Shown here piece after piece: positions 52,350-62,016 of a stretch of DNA of 64,000 nt. Numbering within the stretch: position 1 is the stretch's first letter; the number at the start of each line of letters is the position of its first letter. The position numbers were made by a program, and so were the translations under genes. The notes below the pieces were generated by a model, which made no database searches, was not told the DNA's origin, and saw only the letters and a program-made list of their open reading frames with translations. Source of the DNA: Pseudomonas graminis (GTDB lineage: Bacteria > Pseudomonadota > Gammaproteobacteria > Pseudomonadales > Pseudomonadaceae). Where the stretch lies: positions 1 to 64,000 of the forward strand of contig NZ_MTSB01000010.1 of the NCBI RefSeq assembly GCF_002093745.1. Direction: 5' to 3'.

Positions 52350-53156
52350 ATGCGCATTGCGCTTTACCAATGCCCGCCCTTGCCGCTGGATGTCAGCGGC
52401 AACCTGAATCGGCTTGAACAACAGGCCATTGCCGCAGCCAGCCAAGGCGCGCAGGTGCTGGTTTGCCCGGAGATGTTTCTGACCGGCTATAACATCGGCG
52501 CTCACGCCGTTGGTGAGCTGGCGCAACCCTCTGACGGCTTGGCGGCGACTCGCATTGCTGCCATCGCTCAGGCAAGCGGCATCGCGATTCTGTACGGATA
52601 CCCGGAACGCGGTGCCGATGAGCAGATTTATAACGCCGTGCAGTTGATCGACAGCCACGGCGTGAGCGTGTGCAACTACCGCAAGACGCACCTGTTCAGC
52701 GAGCTGGACAGGTCGATGTTCACAGCGGGCGACGATCACTGTCCCGTGGTCGAGCTGAATGGCTGGAAACTGGGATTGCTGATTTGCTACGACGTCGAGT
52801 TTCCCGAAAACACCCGCCGCCTGGCACTGGGCGGTGCCGAGCTGATTCTGGTGCCGACCGCAAACATGGCGCCTTACGATTTCGTCTGTGAGGTAACCGT
52901 GCGGGCGCGGGCCTTCGAAAATCACTGTTACGTGGTGTACGCCAATTATTGCGGCAGCGAAGGCGATATTCGCTATTGCGGGCTCAGCAGCCTTTGCGCA
53001 CCTGACGGCAGCCGCCCGCTGCTGGCAGGCCAGGATGAAGACTTGCTCGTCGGGACGCTGGACAAAGCGCTTCTGGCGCAGGCCAGGACAGTGAATGATT
53101 ATTTTGTGGATCGAAGACCTGAACTTTATACGCCACTGACCCGAGCCAGGCACTGA
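52350..53156 (+). CDS. davA: 5-aminopentanamidase (5-aminovaleramidase)
   Basis: Nitrilase-superfamily amidase that hydrolyses 5-aminovaleramide to 5-aminovalerate. 268 residues. The catalytic triad is visible: Glu in VCPEMFLTGYNIG near 41, Lys in NYRKTHLF near 111, and Cys in LLICYDVEFPEN near 148. It follows davB directly. The last 40 or so bases of the gene recur several times in the repeat cluster downstream, a sign of slippage or REP-mediated duplication. Confidence 0.92.
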   Translation: MRIALYQCPPLPLDVSGNLNRLEQQAIAAASQGAQVLVCPEMFLTGYNIGAHAVGELAQPSDGLAATRIAAIAQASGIAILYGYPERGADEQIYNAVQLIDSHGVSVCNYRKTHLFSELDRSMFTAGDDHCPVVELNGWKLGLLICYDVEFPENTRRLALGGAELILVPTANMAPYDFVCEVTVRARAFENHCYVVYANYCGSEGDIRYCGLSSLCAPDGSRPLLAGQDEDLLVGTLDKALLAQARTVNDYFVDRRPELYTPLTRARH

Positions 53157-53750
53157 TACATCAAGCAGCTGCACCGGCCTCTTCGTGAGCAATGCGGATC
53201 GCCGCCCCGGTCACTCCCACATTTACCGAGCCCGACACTGCCCCCCTGTGGGAGCGAACTTGTTCGCGAAGGCGGTGTTTCAAGTGACCTCATTTCTGCG
53301 AATGTATCGGCTATCTATGCGCCACTGACCCGAGCTCGACACTGATGCATCAAGCAGCTGCACCGGCCTCTTCGTGAGCAAGCTCACTCCCACATTTACC
53401 GGGCACACATGGCTGCCTGTGGGAGACCTGAGCTTTATGCGCCACTGACCCGAGCCAGGCACAGATACATCAAGCAGCTGCACCCGCCTCTTCGTGAGCA
53501 AGCTCACTCCCACATTACCGGGCAGACAGGGCTGCCTGTGGGAGACCTGTACTGTATACACCACTGACCCGAGCCCTACACTGATGCATCAAACAGCTGC
53601 ACCGGCCTCTTCGTGAGCAATGCGGATCGCCGCCCCGGTCACTCCCACATTTACCGAGCCCGACACCGCCCCCTGTGGGAGCGAACTTGTTCGCGAAGGC
53701 GGTGTTTCAGGTGACCCCATTTCTGCGAATGTATCGGCTATCTCGACTAT
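53116..53750. repeat. Compound repeat cluster including davA 3' end copies and REPs
   Basis: A block of the form GACCTG-ACTTTATACGCCACTGACCCGAGCC...CAAGCAGCTGCAC starts inside davA at 53116 and recurs near 53316 (lacking its first part), 53425 and 53544. Each copy is followed by CGGCCTCTTCGTGAGCAA and TCCCAC REP words. A longer segment of about 135 bases, ending CTGCGAATGTATCGGCTATCT, is shared by 53180-53316 and 53604-53743 with only a few changes. No gene is seen between davA and pqqF. Confidence 0.85.
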
Positions 53751-53825
53751 CGTGCCAGGCTCGCGAACTCCGTCGGTTATCCGCTAGCATGACGCTTCGC
53801 CTTCCCTGCTGCCGTGGACGCCCTC

Positions 53826-56156
53826 ATGCCTGCCCCGCAATCTGCTGACCTCAGACGTATCACGCTGGCCAACGGCCTGAGTGTGGTGCTGTGTCACGAC
53901 TCGCGGCTCAAGCGCAGTGCGGCGTCGTTACGTGTAGCCGCAGGCAGTCACGATGCGCCGCAGGCGTGGCCGGGGCTGGCGCATTTTCTGGAGCACCTGT
54001 TCTTTCTGGGCACCGAGCGTTTTCCGAAAGGGGAAGATCTGATGACGTTCGTGCAACGTCATGGCGGTCAGGTCAACGCCAGCACCCGCGAGCGCACGAC
54101 CGATTTTTTCTTCGAGCTGCCGCAAACCAGCTTCGCTCAAGGGCTGGAGCGTCTGTGCGACATGCTCGCCCATCCCCGCATGGCCGTGGCGGACCAACTG
54201 CGCGAACGCGAAGTGCTGCACGCCGAATTCATCGCCTGGGTCGGGGATGCCGAAGCGCGCAGTCAGACGGACCTGTTGGCCGCGATCAATCCTCAGCATC
54301 CTTTGCGCGGCTTTCATACGGGTAATCGCTACAGCCTGTCGGTGCCCAACCCGGCGTTTCAACTGGCCCTCAAGGGCTTTTTTCATCGCTTTTATCAAGC
54401 CGGGCAAATGACCCTGTGCCTGGCCGGGCCGCAGTCTCTGGGAACGCTGGAGGCGCTGGCAAAAACATACGGCATGATGTTTACGCCTGGAGAAAAGTCA
54501 CCTCAGCTCCCGCCTCCGACGCTGATCGCCCCTTCGGCCCTCCCTAAACGGGGCGAAGCTGAAAAGCATCTGCTGTTCGCCTGCGAGGATCTGCCAGACA
54601 AGGCCGACGAGGCGGTCGCGTTCCTGTGTCATTGCCTGAATGCGGGTCATGAGGGCGGGCTGCGTGACGAACTGGCCAGACGGGGCCAGGCCAGTTCACT
54701 CAATGCCACTCCGTTGTATCAATTCGGTGGGCAGCTTTTGCTCGATATCGAGTTCAAAGGCGCTGTCGTAAACACAGCCACCGGCAACGGCCTGTTTTTA
54801 AGCTGGCTTGAGTTTTTCAGGATTCACTGGCCGGCACTGGTCGAGGACTATCAACGTGTTCAACAGCGCCGTTTGCACACCGGTGGCGCATTGGCGCTGG
54901 CGCATCATTACTGCCGCGACACCCCTGCGCAGTTGAGTGACCAAGGCGCGATAGCCCTGAGCGTATTGCTTGATCAACTCAACGCCAACGCGCGGGCCAT
55001 CTTGTCGACTGTGGATAACCCGAGCGATGGAGGGGTCAAGTGGCAACTTCCAGCGCCCAACCCATTTTTGAAGCCAGCATCAAACGACAGTGCCGAGGCT
55101 GCGGTTTACCTGCGTTGGGAGTTGCCGTGCCCACAGCCGGCGCTCTGGCGAACACTCGATGCCAGGCTCAAGCGGTTGACCGACGACGCCCGACACGCCG
55201 GTGTGCTTCTGGTGTTCAGCGCTGAAGGCCCCTTTTGGCAGCTCCAGCTCAACGGGTTGCGTGAACCGATGGCGGCGGTGGTCGAACACTGCCTGCGCAG
55301 GCTGCAACATTCCGGCCCGGATACGCAGGGTTTGACCGGGCAACATGAAGAACCCGCACTGATCCCGATTCGTCAGTTGCTCAAGCGGCTCGCTGATCAC
55401 TACCTGACACGTCAGACAGAACAGAAGCCCCTCGACTTGCAAACCACGTGGGCACATTCGCGCTGGATCAGCTTTACCCACGGATTCTGCCCGTCCAGCC
55501 TGCCGCCGTTGAACGCAGCGCTGAATAAAACGCCAGGCACTCGGCAGGAAGAGCGACCTGCGTTACCAGCCGTCAACGCCGGCAAACGCTGGGTCGCTGA
55601 AGCCTGTTCTTCGCCCGACGACGCGCTGCTGCTTTTTTGCCCCGCGCCCTCAATGTCCATCGAGGATGAAGCCGCCTGGCGCTTGCTCGCACACCTGTTG
55701 CAAGCACCGTTCTACCAACGGCTGCGGGTCGAGTTGCAACTGGGTTATGCCGTGTTCAGCGGTGTCAGGCAAATTGCCGGCAGGACCGGATTACTGTTTG
55801 GGGTCCAGTCGCCGACGTGCAGCACCCAACAGCTTTTTCAGCACATCGAAACGTTCTTGGGCGAGCTGCCGGAACGGGTTCGCAGCACCGATTTACCTGC
55901 TCAGGTTCAGGCGTTATCAGCTCAGTTCGATTCGTTGAACATGACCGGTCAACAGCAGGCAGACCTGCACTGGCACGCGCACCTTGCCGGGCATGAGGGC
56001 GATTACCTGACGGCCTTGCAAGGTGCGCTGTCAAATCTGGATACACACTCGTTATCGAGCGCTGCGAAGCAGTTGATCGACGCGGCAAGCGGCTGGCTGA
56101 TCGTCGCCAACCGCCCTGCTCCGGTGGTCGACGCCCGATCCTTACCTGAACGGTAA
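53826..56156 (+). CDS. pqqF: PQQ biosynthesis peptidase PqqF (M16 family)
   Basis: Zinc peptidase of the insulinase family, about 776 residues, thought to trim the PqqA precursor around the crosslinked Glu-Tyr. The inverted zinc motif HFLEH is in GLAHFLEHLFFLG near residue 50, with the third ligand Glu in LREREVLHAEFIAW. The second half is the inactive M16 repeat. Start: ATG at 53826; a GTG four codons earlier (53814) is possible and neither has a strong ribosome site. It heads the pqq cluster, with pqqA 136 bases downstream. Confidence 0.9.
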   Translation: MPAPQSADLRRITLANGLSVVLCHDSRLKRSAASLRVAAGSHDAPQAWPGLAHFLEHLFFLGTERFPKGEDLMTFVQRHGGQVNASTRERTTDFFFELPQTSFAQGLERLCDMLAHPRMAVADQLREREVLHAEFIAWVGDAEARSQTDLLAAINPQHPLRGFHTGNRYSLSVPNPAFQLALKGFFHRFYQAGQMTLCLAGPQSLGTLEALAKTYGMMFTPGEKSPQLPPPTLIAPSALPKRGEAEKHLLFACEDLPDKADEAVAFLCHCLNAGHEGGLRDELARRGQASSLNATPLYQFGGQLLLDIEFKGAVVNTATGNGLFLSWLEFFRIHWPALVEDYQRVQQRRLHTGGALALAHHYCRDTPAQLSDQGAIALSVLLDQLNANARAILSTVDNPSDGGVKWQLPAPNPFLKPASNDSAEAAVYLRWELPCPQPALWRTLDARLKRLTDDARHAGVLLVFSAEGPFWQLQLNGLREPMAAVVEHCLRRLQHSGPDTQGLTGQHEEPALIPIRQLLKRLADHYLTRQTEQKPLDLQTTWAHSRWISFTHGFCPSSLPPLNAALNKTPGTRQEERPALPAVNAGKRWVAEACSSPDDALLLFCPAPSMSIEDEAAWRLLAHLLQAPFYQRLRVELQLGYAVFSGVRQIAGRTGLLFGVQSPTCSTQQLFQHIETFLGELPERVRSTDLPAQVQALSAQFDSLNMTGQQQADLHWHAHLAGHEGDYLTALQGALSNLDTHSLSSAAKQLIDAASGWLIVANRPAPVVDARSLPER

Positions 56157-56291
56157 CGGTCTTTCATGCAGATTCTGGCCCTGCTGAATTGTTAAAATGA
56201 GTAACATAGCTCCCTAAGCATCTGAACGTATGCCTTCAGCGATGCACTAAGATGTAGTCACCCACCGCTGCACTTATCCGAGGAGATTTTT

Positions 56292-56366
56292 ATGTCGTGG
56301 ACTAAACCTGCTTACACTGATCTGCGTATCGGTTTTGAAGTCACCATGTACTTCGCAAGCCGTTGA
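56292..56366 (+). CDS. pqqA: PQQ precursor peptide PqqA
   Basis: 24-residue peptide reading [20 protein letters not shown] and ending FASR. Glu16 and Tyr20 (in the FEVTMY motif) are the residues that PqqE crosslinks and that become the PQQ backbone. A strong ribosome site (GAGGAG) precedes it. A terminator follows at once, so short pqqA transcripts should outnumber read-through into pqqB-E, which suits a consumed substrate. Confidence 0.97.
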
Positions 56367-56381
56367 TTTCAGTGCGCTGTG

Positions 56382-56408
56382 AAGCCTCGGTTCGCCGGGG
56401 CTTTTTTT
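56382..56408 (+). terminator. Terminator between pqqA and pqqB
   Basis: AAGCCTCGG-TTCG-CCGGGGCTT is a 9-bp stem (one G-T pair) with a stable TTCG tetraloop, followed by a run of seven Ts. It lies 15 bases after the pqqA stop and probably lets only part of transcription reach pqqB. Confidence 0.88.
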
Positions 56409-56451
56409 ATGGTTGTGGCTGTTCTTTATTTTTGTATGCCAAGGAGCTGAC

Positions 56452-57363
56452 ATGTACATCCAGATTCTAGGTTCCGCGGCGGGCGGCGGGTTCCCCCAAT
56501 GGAACTGCAACTGCGTCAATTGCGCAGGTTTTCGCGATGGCAGCCTGAACGCGCAGGCGCGGACCCAGTCGTCCATTGCCCTGTCGGACGACGGCGTACA
56601 CTGGGTGTTGTGCAACGCCTCGCCCGACATTCGTGCGCAATTGCAGGGCTTTGCGCCCATGCAGCCCGGGCGAGCATTGCGCGATACCGGCATCAGCGCC
56701 ATCGTGCTGATGGACAGCCAGATCGACCACACCACCGGTCTGCTCAGCCTGCGCGAAGGCTGCCCGCATCAGGTCTGGTGTACCGACATGGTCCATGAAG
56801 ACCTCAGCACCGGCTTCCCGTTGTTCGAGATGCTCAAGCACTGGAACGGCGGTCTGAACTGGAACCGTATCGAGCTGCAGGGCAGCTTCGTGATCCCGGC
56901 CTGTCCAAACCTGCGCTTTACGCCCTTCCCGCTGCGCAGCGCCGCACCGCCCTACTCGCCACACCGTTTCGATCCGCATCCTGGCGACAATATCGGTTTG
57001 CTGGTCGAAGACACGCGCACAGGCGGCAAGCTGTTCTATGCGCCGGGTCTGGGCAAGGTCGACGAAGCGCTGGCCGAAAAAATGCGCGACGCCGACTGCC
57101 TGCTGGTCGACGGTACGATGTGGGACGACGACGAAATGCAGCGCCGGGGTGTCGGCACTCGCACCGGTCGGGAAATGGGCCATCTGGCCCAGAACGGCCC
57201 CGGCGGCATGCTCGAAGTGCTGGAAAGCTTCCCGGAGCAGCGCAAGGTGCTTATCCACATCAACAACACCAACCCGATTCTCGACGAAGACTCCCCGGAG
57301 CGCGCCGAGCTGGTTCGTCGCAATGTCGAAGTCGCCTACGACGGCATGAGCATCGAGCTTTAG
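56452..57363 (+). CDS. pqqB: PQQ biosynthesis protein PqqB
   Basis: 303-residue metallo-beta-lactamase-fold protein, reported to act as a hydroxylase on the Glu-Tyr intermediate. It opens [20 protein letters not shown], with the structural Cys cluster NCNCVNC near residue 18. The histidine/aspartate metal motif is partly changed, as is usual for PqqB. Start at the ATG 56452, with AAGGAGC eight bases before; a longer upstream frame is not used. Confidence 0.95.
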   Translation: MYIQILGSAAGGGFPQWNCNCVNCAGFRDGSLNAQARTQSSIALSDDGVHWVLCNASPDIRAQLQGFAPMQPGRALRDTGISAIVLMDSQIDHTTGLLSLREGCPHQVWCTDMVHEDLSTGFPLFEMLKHWNGGLNWNRIELQGSFVIPACPNLRFTPFPLRSAAPPYSPHRFDPHPGDNIGLLVEDTRTGGKLFYAPGLGKVDEALAEKMRDADCLLVDGTMWDDDEMQRRGVGTRTGREMGHLAQNGPGGMLEVLESFPEQRKVLIHINNTNPILDEDSPERAELVRRNVEVAYDGMSIEL

Positions 57364-57371
57364 GAGCTGAC

Positions 57372-58127
57372 ATGAGCCAAGCGACTGCGCTGTCCCCCGC
57401 TGAATTCGAACAGGCCTTGCGTGCCAAGGGCGCGTATTACCACATCTACCACCCGTTCCATGTGGCGATGTACGAAGGCCACGCGACCCGTGAGCAGATT
57501 CAGGGCTGGGTCGCCAACCGTTTTTACTATCAGGTGAATATCCCGCTCAAGGATGCTGCAATTCTGGCCAACTGCCCGGATCGCGAGATTCGCCGCGAAT
57601 GGATTCAGCGCTTGCTCGATCACGACGGCGCGCCCGGCGAAGACGGCGGCATCGAAGCCTGGCTACGCCTCGGCGAGGCCGTTGGGCTGGATCCGGATCA
57701 ATTGCGCTCTCAGGAACTGGTGTTGCCGGGTGTGCGTTTTGCCGTTGACGCCTACGTGAACTTCGCCCGCCGCGCCAACTGGCAGGAGGCCGCCAGCAGC
57801 TCGCTGACCGAGCTGTTCGCGCCGCAGATCCACCAGTCGCGACTGGACAGCTGGCCGCAGCATTACCCGTGGATTGACCCTACCGGTTACGCGTATTTCC
57901 GTACCCGCCTGGGTCAGGCCCGGCGCGATGTGGAACATGGCCTCGCGATCACGTTACAGCACTACACGACCTACGAAGGCCAGCAGCGTATGCTGGAAAT
58001 CCTGCAGTTCAAACTCGACATTCTCTGGAGCATGCTCGACGCAATGTCGATGGCCTACGAGTTGAATCGCCCGCCGTACCACAGTGTGACCGACCAGAAG
58101 GTCTGGCATAAGGGGATTACGCTATGA
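57372..58127 (+). CDS. pqqC: Pyrroloquinoline-quinone synthase PqqC
   Basis: Catalyses the final ring closure and eight-electron oxidation to PQQ without a cofactor. 251 residues, the standard length. Key stretches are [40 protein letters not shown] and [17 protein letters not shown]. The start is the ATG at 57372, eight bases after the pqqB stop, with TAGGAGC as ribosome site. Its stop overlaps pqqD. Confidence 0.96.
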   Translation: MSQATALSPAEFEQALRAKGAYYHIYHPFHVAMYEGHATREQIQGWVANRFYYQVNIPLKDAAILANCPDREIRREWIQRLLDHDGAPGEDGGIEAWLRLGEAVGLDPDQLRSQELVLPGVRFAVDAYVNFARRANWQEAASSSLTELFAPQIHQSRLDSWPQHYPWIDPTGYAYFRTRLGQARRDVEHGLAITLQHYTTYEGQQRMLEILQFKLDILWSMLDAMSMAYELNRPPYHSVTDQKVWHKGITL

Positions 58128-58438
58128 AGCACACGTTGAAGCACGACCTGACGTTCAGGTCCAAGGTTCCCAAATGGAGTACGGGTTATCGCTTTCAGTA
58201 CGAACCTGCGCAAAAAGCCCATGTGGTTCTTTATCCCGAAGGCATGATCAAACTCAATGACAGCGCGGCCCTGATTGGCGGGCTGATCGATGCAAAGCGC
58301 ACCATCGCTGACATCATCGACACGCTTCATCAGCAATTCCCCAATGTTCCCGAGCTGGGCATGGACGTCGACGAGTTCATGGAAGGCGCCAGTAAGAAAA
58401 ACTGGATCAATTTTGAAAAAAAACCGGATCAACGTTGA
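58124..58438 (+). CDS. pqqD: PqqA-binding peptide chaperone PqqD
   Basis: 104 residues, an RRE-type winged-helix protein that holds PqqA for PqqE. The core has [20 protein letters not shown] and [15 protein letters not shown]. It is about ten residues longer at the N-terminus than many PqqD proteins. ATGA overlap with pqqC and a four-base overlap with pqqE show tight coupling. Confidence 0.94.
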   Translation: MKHTLKHDLTFRSKVPKWSTGYRFQYEPAQKAHVVLYPEGMIKLNDSAALIGGLIDAKRTIADIIDTLHQQFPNVPELGMDVDEFMEGASKKNWINFEKKPDQR

Positions 58439-59604
58439 CTGACACTGCACGCGCCACCAGCAGCCCCTACATACCGCCCACGCCCGAAGTCGGCCTGCCG
58501 CTGTGGCTGCTCGCCGAGCTGACCTATCGCTGCCCACTGCAATGCCCTTATTGCTCCAACCCGCTGGATTTCGCCCAACAGGGCCAGGAGTTGACCACTG
58601 AGCAATGGTTCAAGGTCATGCAGGAAGCACGCGAGATGGGGGCGGCGCAGATCGGGTTTTCCGGCGGCGAGCCATTGGTGCGTCAGGACCTTGCCGAACT
58701 GATCGCCGAGGCGCGACGACTCGGCTTTTACACCAACCTGATCACCTCGGGCATTGGTCTGACAGAAGAAAAGATCATCGCCTTCAAGGAAGCGGGCCTG
58801 GACCATATCCAGATCAGCTTCCAGGCCAGCGACGAGCAGGTAAACAACATGCTCGCCGGCTCGAAGAAAGCGTTTGCGCAAAAGCTGGAAATGGCCAAGG
58901 CGGTAAAAAAGCACGGCTACCCGATGGTGCTGAACTTCGTGACCCACCGGCACAATATCGACCGGATCGACAAGATCATCGAGCTGTGTCTGGCACTGGA
59001 AGCAGACTTTGTCGAACTGGCAACCTGTCAGTTCTACGGCTGGGCGCACCTGAACCGCATCGGTCTGCTGCCGACCAGGGATCAGCTGGTGCGTGCTGAA
59101 GCAGTCACCAACGAATACCGTGACCGGCTCGCCGCGCAAGACCATCCGTGCAAACTGATCTTCGTCACCCCCGATTATTACGAAGAGCGTCCCAAGGCCT
59201 GCATGAACGGCTGGGGCAATATCTTCCTGACCGTGACGCCGGATGGCACCGCCCTGCCGTGTCATGGCGCTCGGCAGATGCCGATACAGTTCCCGAACGT
59301 GCGCGACCACAGCATGCAGCACATCTGGTACGACTCGTTCGGTTTCAACCGTTTTCGCGGTTACGAGTGGATGCCCGAACCATGCCGCTCGTGCGACGAG
59401 AAGGAAAAGGATTTCGGCGGCTGTCGCTGCCAAGCGTTCATGCTGACCGGCGACGCCGCCAATGCCGATCCGGTGTGCAGCAAATCCTATCATCACGGGA
59501 TCATCACTCAGGCTCGCGACGAGTCCGAAACCGCGACTCAAACCATTGAAGAGCTGGCCTTTCGCAATGACCGAAACTCACGACTCATCGCAAAATCCTC
59601 CTGA
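58435..59604 (+). CDS. pqqE: PqqA peptide cyclase PqqE (radical SAM)
   Basis: Forms the carbon-carbon bond between Glu and Tyr of PqqA. 389 residues. The radical-SAM CxxxCxxC cluster site is CPLQCPYC near residue 36. The SPASM auxiliary-cluster cysteines are in [11 protein letters not shown] and [19 protein letters not shown] near the end. The start is a TTG overlapping the pqqD stop, and the end overlaps the next gene by about 38 bases. Confidence 0.95.
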   Translation: MTDTARATSSPYIPPTPEVGLPLWLLAELTYRCPLQCPYCSNPLDFAQQGQELTTEQWFKVMQEAREMGAAQIGFSGGEPLVRQDLAELIAEARRLGFYTNLITSGIGLTEEKIIAFKEAGLDHIQISFQASDEQVNNMLAGSKKAFAQKLEMAKAVKKHGYPMVLNFVTHRHNIDRIDKIIELCLALEADFVELATCQFYGWAHLNRIGLLPTRDQLVRAEAVTNEYRDRLAAQDHPCKLIFVTPDYYEERPKACMNGWGNIFLTVTPDGTALPCHGARQMPIQFPNVRDHSMQHIWYDSFGFNRFRGYEWMPEPCRSCDEKEKDFGGCRCQAFMLTGDAANADPVCSKSYHHGIITQARDESETATQTIEELAFRNDRNSRLIAKSS

Positions 59605-61399
59605 GCCCCTGACCGCTGCACAAGCGGTCGCGGCAGGCACCGACTTCGCCGAGCTGGACGTCAGCTCCGCCGGCCTGTTCTGGAACGAATATCGCCCTGA
59701 AGACGGCGCCAGTCGCATATGGCACTGGTACGCGAACAGCAAACGCTGCCTGACGCCGCAAGGCTTCAGCGTGCGCAGCCGGGTGTATGAATACGGTGGT
59801 GGCTCGTTCTGTCTGGCCGACGATGCCGTGGTGTTCGTCAACGAGCGCGATCAGCAGTTGTATCGACAGGCGCTGGACGCCAGCGAACCGGTTGCGCTGA
59901 CCCAGGGCGACAGGCGCTACGGCGGCCTGTTCTTCAGCAATGGGCAGGTTCTGGCGGTCGAAGAAGCCCACAATACCCACCGTTTGGTTGCCATTGATCT
60001 GGCGGACGGGCAGCGTCGGCTACTGGCCGAGGGGGCTGACTTTTACGCGTCACCGCTTATCAGCGCCGATGGCCAGCGTCTGGCCTGGGTCGAGTGGCAG
60101 CGCCCTCATCAACCGTGGACGCGCACCCGGTTGATGTGTGCCGCGAAACAGGACGACGGCCAGTGGGGCACGGCCCTGTGCGTGGCGGGTGACGGTGCCG
60201 AGGAATCCTTGCAGCAGCCACGCTTTGATGCTCAGGGTCGACTGCACTGCCTGACTGACCGCGCCGGCTTCTGGCAGCCGTGGAGTGAGTCTGCTTCGGG
60301 GTTTGCGCCACTGCCTGCCGCCCCCGCCGATCACGCGTCCGCGCCTTGGCAACTGGGCAGTTGCACCTGGCTGCCCATCAACGATGGCTACCTGGCGAGT
60401 TGGGCGCAGGACGGTTCGTGGGTGCTGGGGCTGTGCCAGGCTGACGGCGCCACCGAAGACTTCAGCGTCGGTTACAGCCGCTTCCGCGGCCTGGCCGTGG
60501 ACGAAGACTTTATCTACTGCATCGCGGCCTCGGCGGTCAGCACGTCTGCCGTACTGGCCATTTCGCGTGTCGATCAGAGTGTGCAGGTATTGGCTGGAGG
60601 CGGTTCTCCGCTGCCGGCCGAACAGATCAGCCTCCCGCAGCCGTTGCGCTACCCCAGCGGCGACGCTGAAGCCTACGGCTACTTCTATCCCGCCATGACC
60701 GGCGCCGAAAAGCCACCACTGGTGGTGTTCATACACGGCGGCCCGACCTCGGCCTGCTATCCGGTGCTGGACCCGCGCATTCAATACTGGACGCACCGCG
60801 GCTTCGCCGTCGCCGACCTGAATTATCGCGGCAGCAGTGGCTATGGCCGTGAGTTTCGGCAGAGCCTGTACCTGAACTGGGGCGTGGCCGATGTCGAAGA
60901 CGCCTGCGCCGTCGTCACCCACCTGGCCGAACGCGGCTTGATTGATGAGCAACAGGCTTTCATACGGGGCGGCAGCGCGGGCGGCTACACCACCTTGTGT
61001 GCGCTGGCGTTCAAGGATGTGTTTCGTGCGGGGGCGAGTCTGTACGGCGTCAGCGATCCGGTTGCCCTGGCCAAGGCCACGCACAAGTTCGAGGGCGATT
61101 ACCTGGACTGGCTGATCGGCGATCCGGTCAAGGACATTGAGCGCTACGAAGCCAGAACCCCGCTGCTGCACGCTGACAGCATCAATGTGCCGGTGATCTT
61201 TTTTCAGGGTGAACGGGATGCCGTCGTGGTCCCGGAGCAGACGCGCTCCATGCTCAAGGCCTTGCAGGACAGAGGCATCAAGACCGAAGCACATTTCTAT
61301 CCGGACGAGCATCATGGGTTCCGCAAGGCGGCTAACCTGGCAGATGCACTGGAGAAGGAATGGAAGTTTTACCGGGATGTACTTGATGCTGCTGAGTGA
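59567..61399 (+). CDS. S9 prolyl-oligopeptidase-family protein of the pqq cluster
   Basis: 610 residues from the ATG at 59567; a longer frame overlaps pqqE further and is not supported. The N-terminal two-thirds is a beta-propeller-like region. The C-terminal alpha/beta hydrolase has the nucleophile in [14 protein letters not shown] near 465, the Asp in [12 protein letters not shown] near 546 and the His in DEHHGFRKA near 585. Homologues lie after pqqE in several pseudomonads and have been proposed to help digest or process the PQQ peptide. No signal peptide is seen, so it is cytoplasmic. Confidence 0.88.
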   Translation: MTETHDSSQNPPEPLTAAQAVAAGTDFAELDVSSAGLFWNEYRPEDGASRIWHWYANSKRCLTPQGFSVRSRVYEYGGGSFCLADDAVVFVNERDQQLYRQALDASEPVALTQGDRRYGGLFFSNGQVLAVEEAHNTHRLVAIDLADGQRRLLAEGADFYASPLISADGQRLAWVEWQRPHQPWTRTRLMCAAKQDDGQWGTALCVAGDGAEESLQQPRFDAQGRLHCLTDRAGFWQPWSESASGFAPLPAAPADHASAPWQLGSCTWLPINDGYLASWAQDGSWVLGLCQADGATEDFSVGYSRFRGLAVDEDFIYCIAASAVSTSAVLAISRVDQSVQVLAGGGSPLPAEQISLPQPLRYPSGDAEAYGYFYPAMTGAEKPPLVVFIHGGPTSACYPVLDPRIQYWTHRGFAVADLNYRGSSGYGREFRQSLYLNWGVADVEDACAVVTHLAERGLIDEQQAFIRGGSAGGYTTLCALAFKDVFRAGASLYGVSDPVALAKATHKFEGDYLDWLIGDPVKDIERYEARTPLLHADSINVPVIFFQGERDAVVVPEQTRSMLKALQDRGIKTEAHFYPDEHHGFRKAANLADALEKEWKFYRDVLDAAE

Positions 61400-61408
61400 T
61401 GGCCACGA

Positions 61409-61437
61409 TTGATCGTCCCGACGGTTGGAACGATCAA
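61409..61437. terminator. Inverted repeat between convergent genes
   Basis: TTGATCGT (61409-61416) and ACGATCAA (61430-61437) form a perfect 8-bp stem with a 13-base loop, in the 54-base gap between the pqq-cluster peptidase and the yqaE-like gene. A bidirectional terminator role fits its place, although no T-run is present. Confidence 0.4.
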
Positions 61438-61453
61438 CCCATGCGCCGGGGCG

Positions 61454-61615
61454 TTACTTACGCGAAACGATGATGTAGATCGCGTGGATGATGCCCGGGA
61501 TGTAACCCAGCAGGGTCAGCAGGATATTCAGCCAGAAAGCGCCAGCAAAGCCGACTTGCATGAACACGCCCACAGGCGGCAGCAGAATGGCAAAAATGAT
61601 ACGAATGATGTCCAT
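61454..61615 (-). CDS. yqaE: YqaE/Pmp3-family small membrane protein
   Basis: 53 residues reading MDIIRIIFAILLPPVGVFMQ, with a second hydrophobic segment WLNILLTLLGYIPGIIHAIY. This is the two-helix Pmp3/UPF0057 proteolipid family, linked to salt and membrane-potential stress. It has an AGGAG ribosome site. It is too short for many gene finders. Confidence 0.93.
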   Translation of the reverse strand: MDIIRIIFAILLPPVGVFMQVGFAGAFWLNILLTLLGYIPGIIHAIYIIVSRK

Positions 61616-61807
61616 GGGATGCTCCTGAGTGATTGGCTCTAAATGGCCATACAGCTAATCGACCCTTGCCATCGGTGAGGGTTCAACCGGCTCTGGCAAG
61701 ACGCCATTATTTTCAGGAGAGGTTTGCTGCATGCCGCTGACGACCCAGCCTGCAATTAGCGCCTGCACATGACGCAGACGTACCTGACACTTAAAACGCA
61801 GACAAAG

Positions 61808-61930
61808 AAAACCCCGCCGAAGCGAGGTTTTCCAGACTGTTTCCCTGATTTCCCTTTCACCCCACCGTCCTGGCAGGCTTCCCTACGTGTCCCTGTTATG
61901 TCTTGTTGCGCTTCCTGCGCTACGTCCATG
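61808..61930 (-). ncRNA. rsmY: RsmY-type small regulatory RNA
   Basis: On the minus strand, about 122 nucleotides carry seven or eight GGA motifs, including a hairpin with GCGCAGGAAGCGC (61909-61921), AGGGACACG, AGGGAAGC, AGGACGG and AGGGAAA. They end in a hairpin AAAACC-TCGCTTCGGCG-GGGTTTT (61808-61831). Repeated GGA in loops is how RsmX/Y/Z RNAs titrate the translational repressor RsmA/CsrA. A GacA box lies about 58 bases upstream of the expected 5' end. The GCGCAGGAAGCGC hairpin recalls RsmY most closely, but the exact family member and the 5' end (estimated from the -10) are inferred. Confidence 0.8.
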
Positions 61931-61935
61931 AACAA

Positions 61936-61941
61936 AGATTA
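61936..61941 (-). promoter_or_regulatory. Candidate rsmY -10 element
   Basis: TAATCT on the minus strand lies about 45 bases downstream of the GacA box. Transcription would start near 61930. No consensus -35 is seen, as expected for a promoter that depends on GacA. Confidence 0.5.
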
Positions 61942-61986
61942 ACTTTGGATCCCTTTTTTGGGAAGAGGCCAATTGGCGTCACGTTG

Positions 61987-62004
61987 TGTAAGCAAATGCT
62001 TACG
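61987..62004. promoter_or_regulatory. GacA upstream activating sequence
   Basis: TGTAAGCAAATGCTTACG matches the published Gac-box consensus TGTAAG-N6-CTTACA at all but the last base and is nearly palindromic. It lies 13 bases from the acyl-CoA dehydrogenase stop and upstream of the rsmY-like RNA. It implies control by the GacS/GacA two-component system. Confidence 0.85.
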
Positions 62005-62016
62005 TTACGTTTTCGG

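Noticed and set aside
53116..53750. Possible CRISPR array
   Set aside because: Irregular spacing, repeats longer than 50 bases, and intervening sequence is itself repeated REP material.
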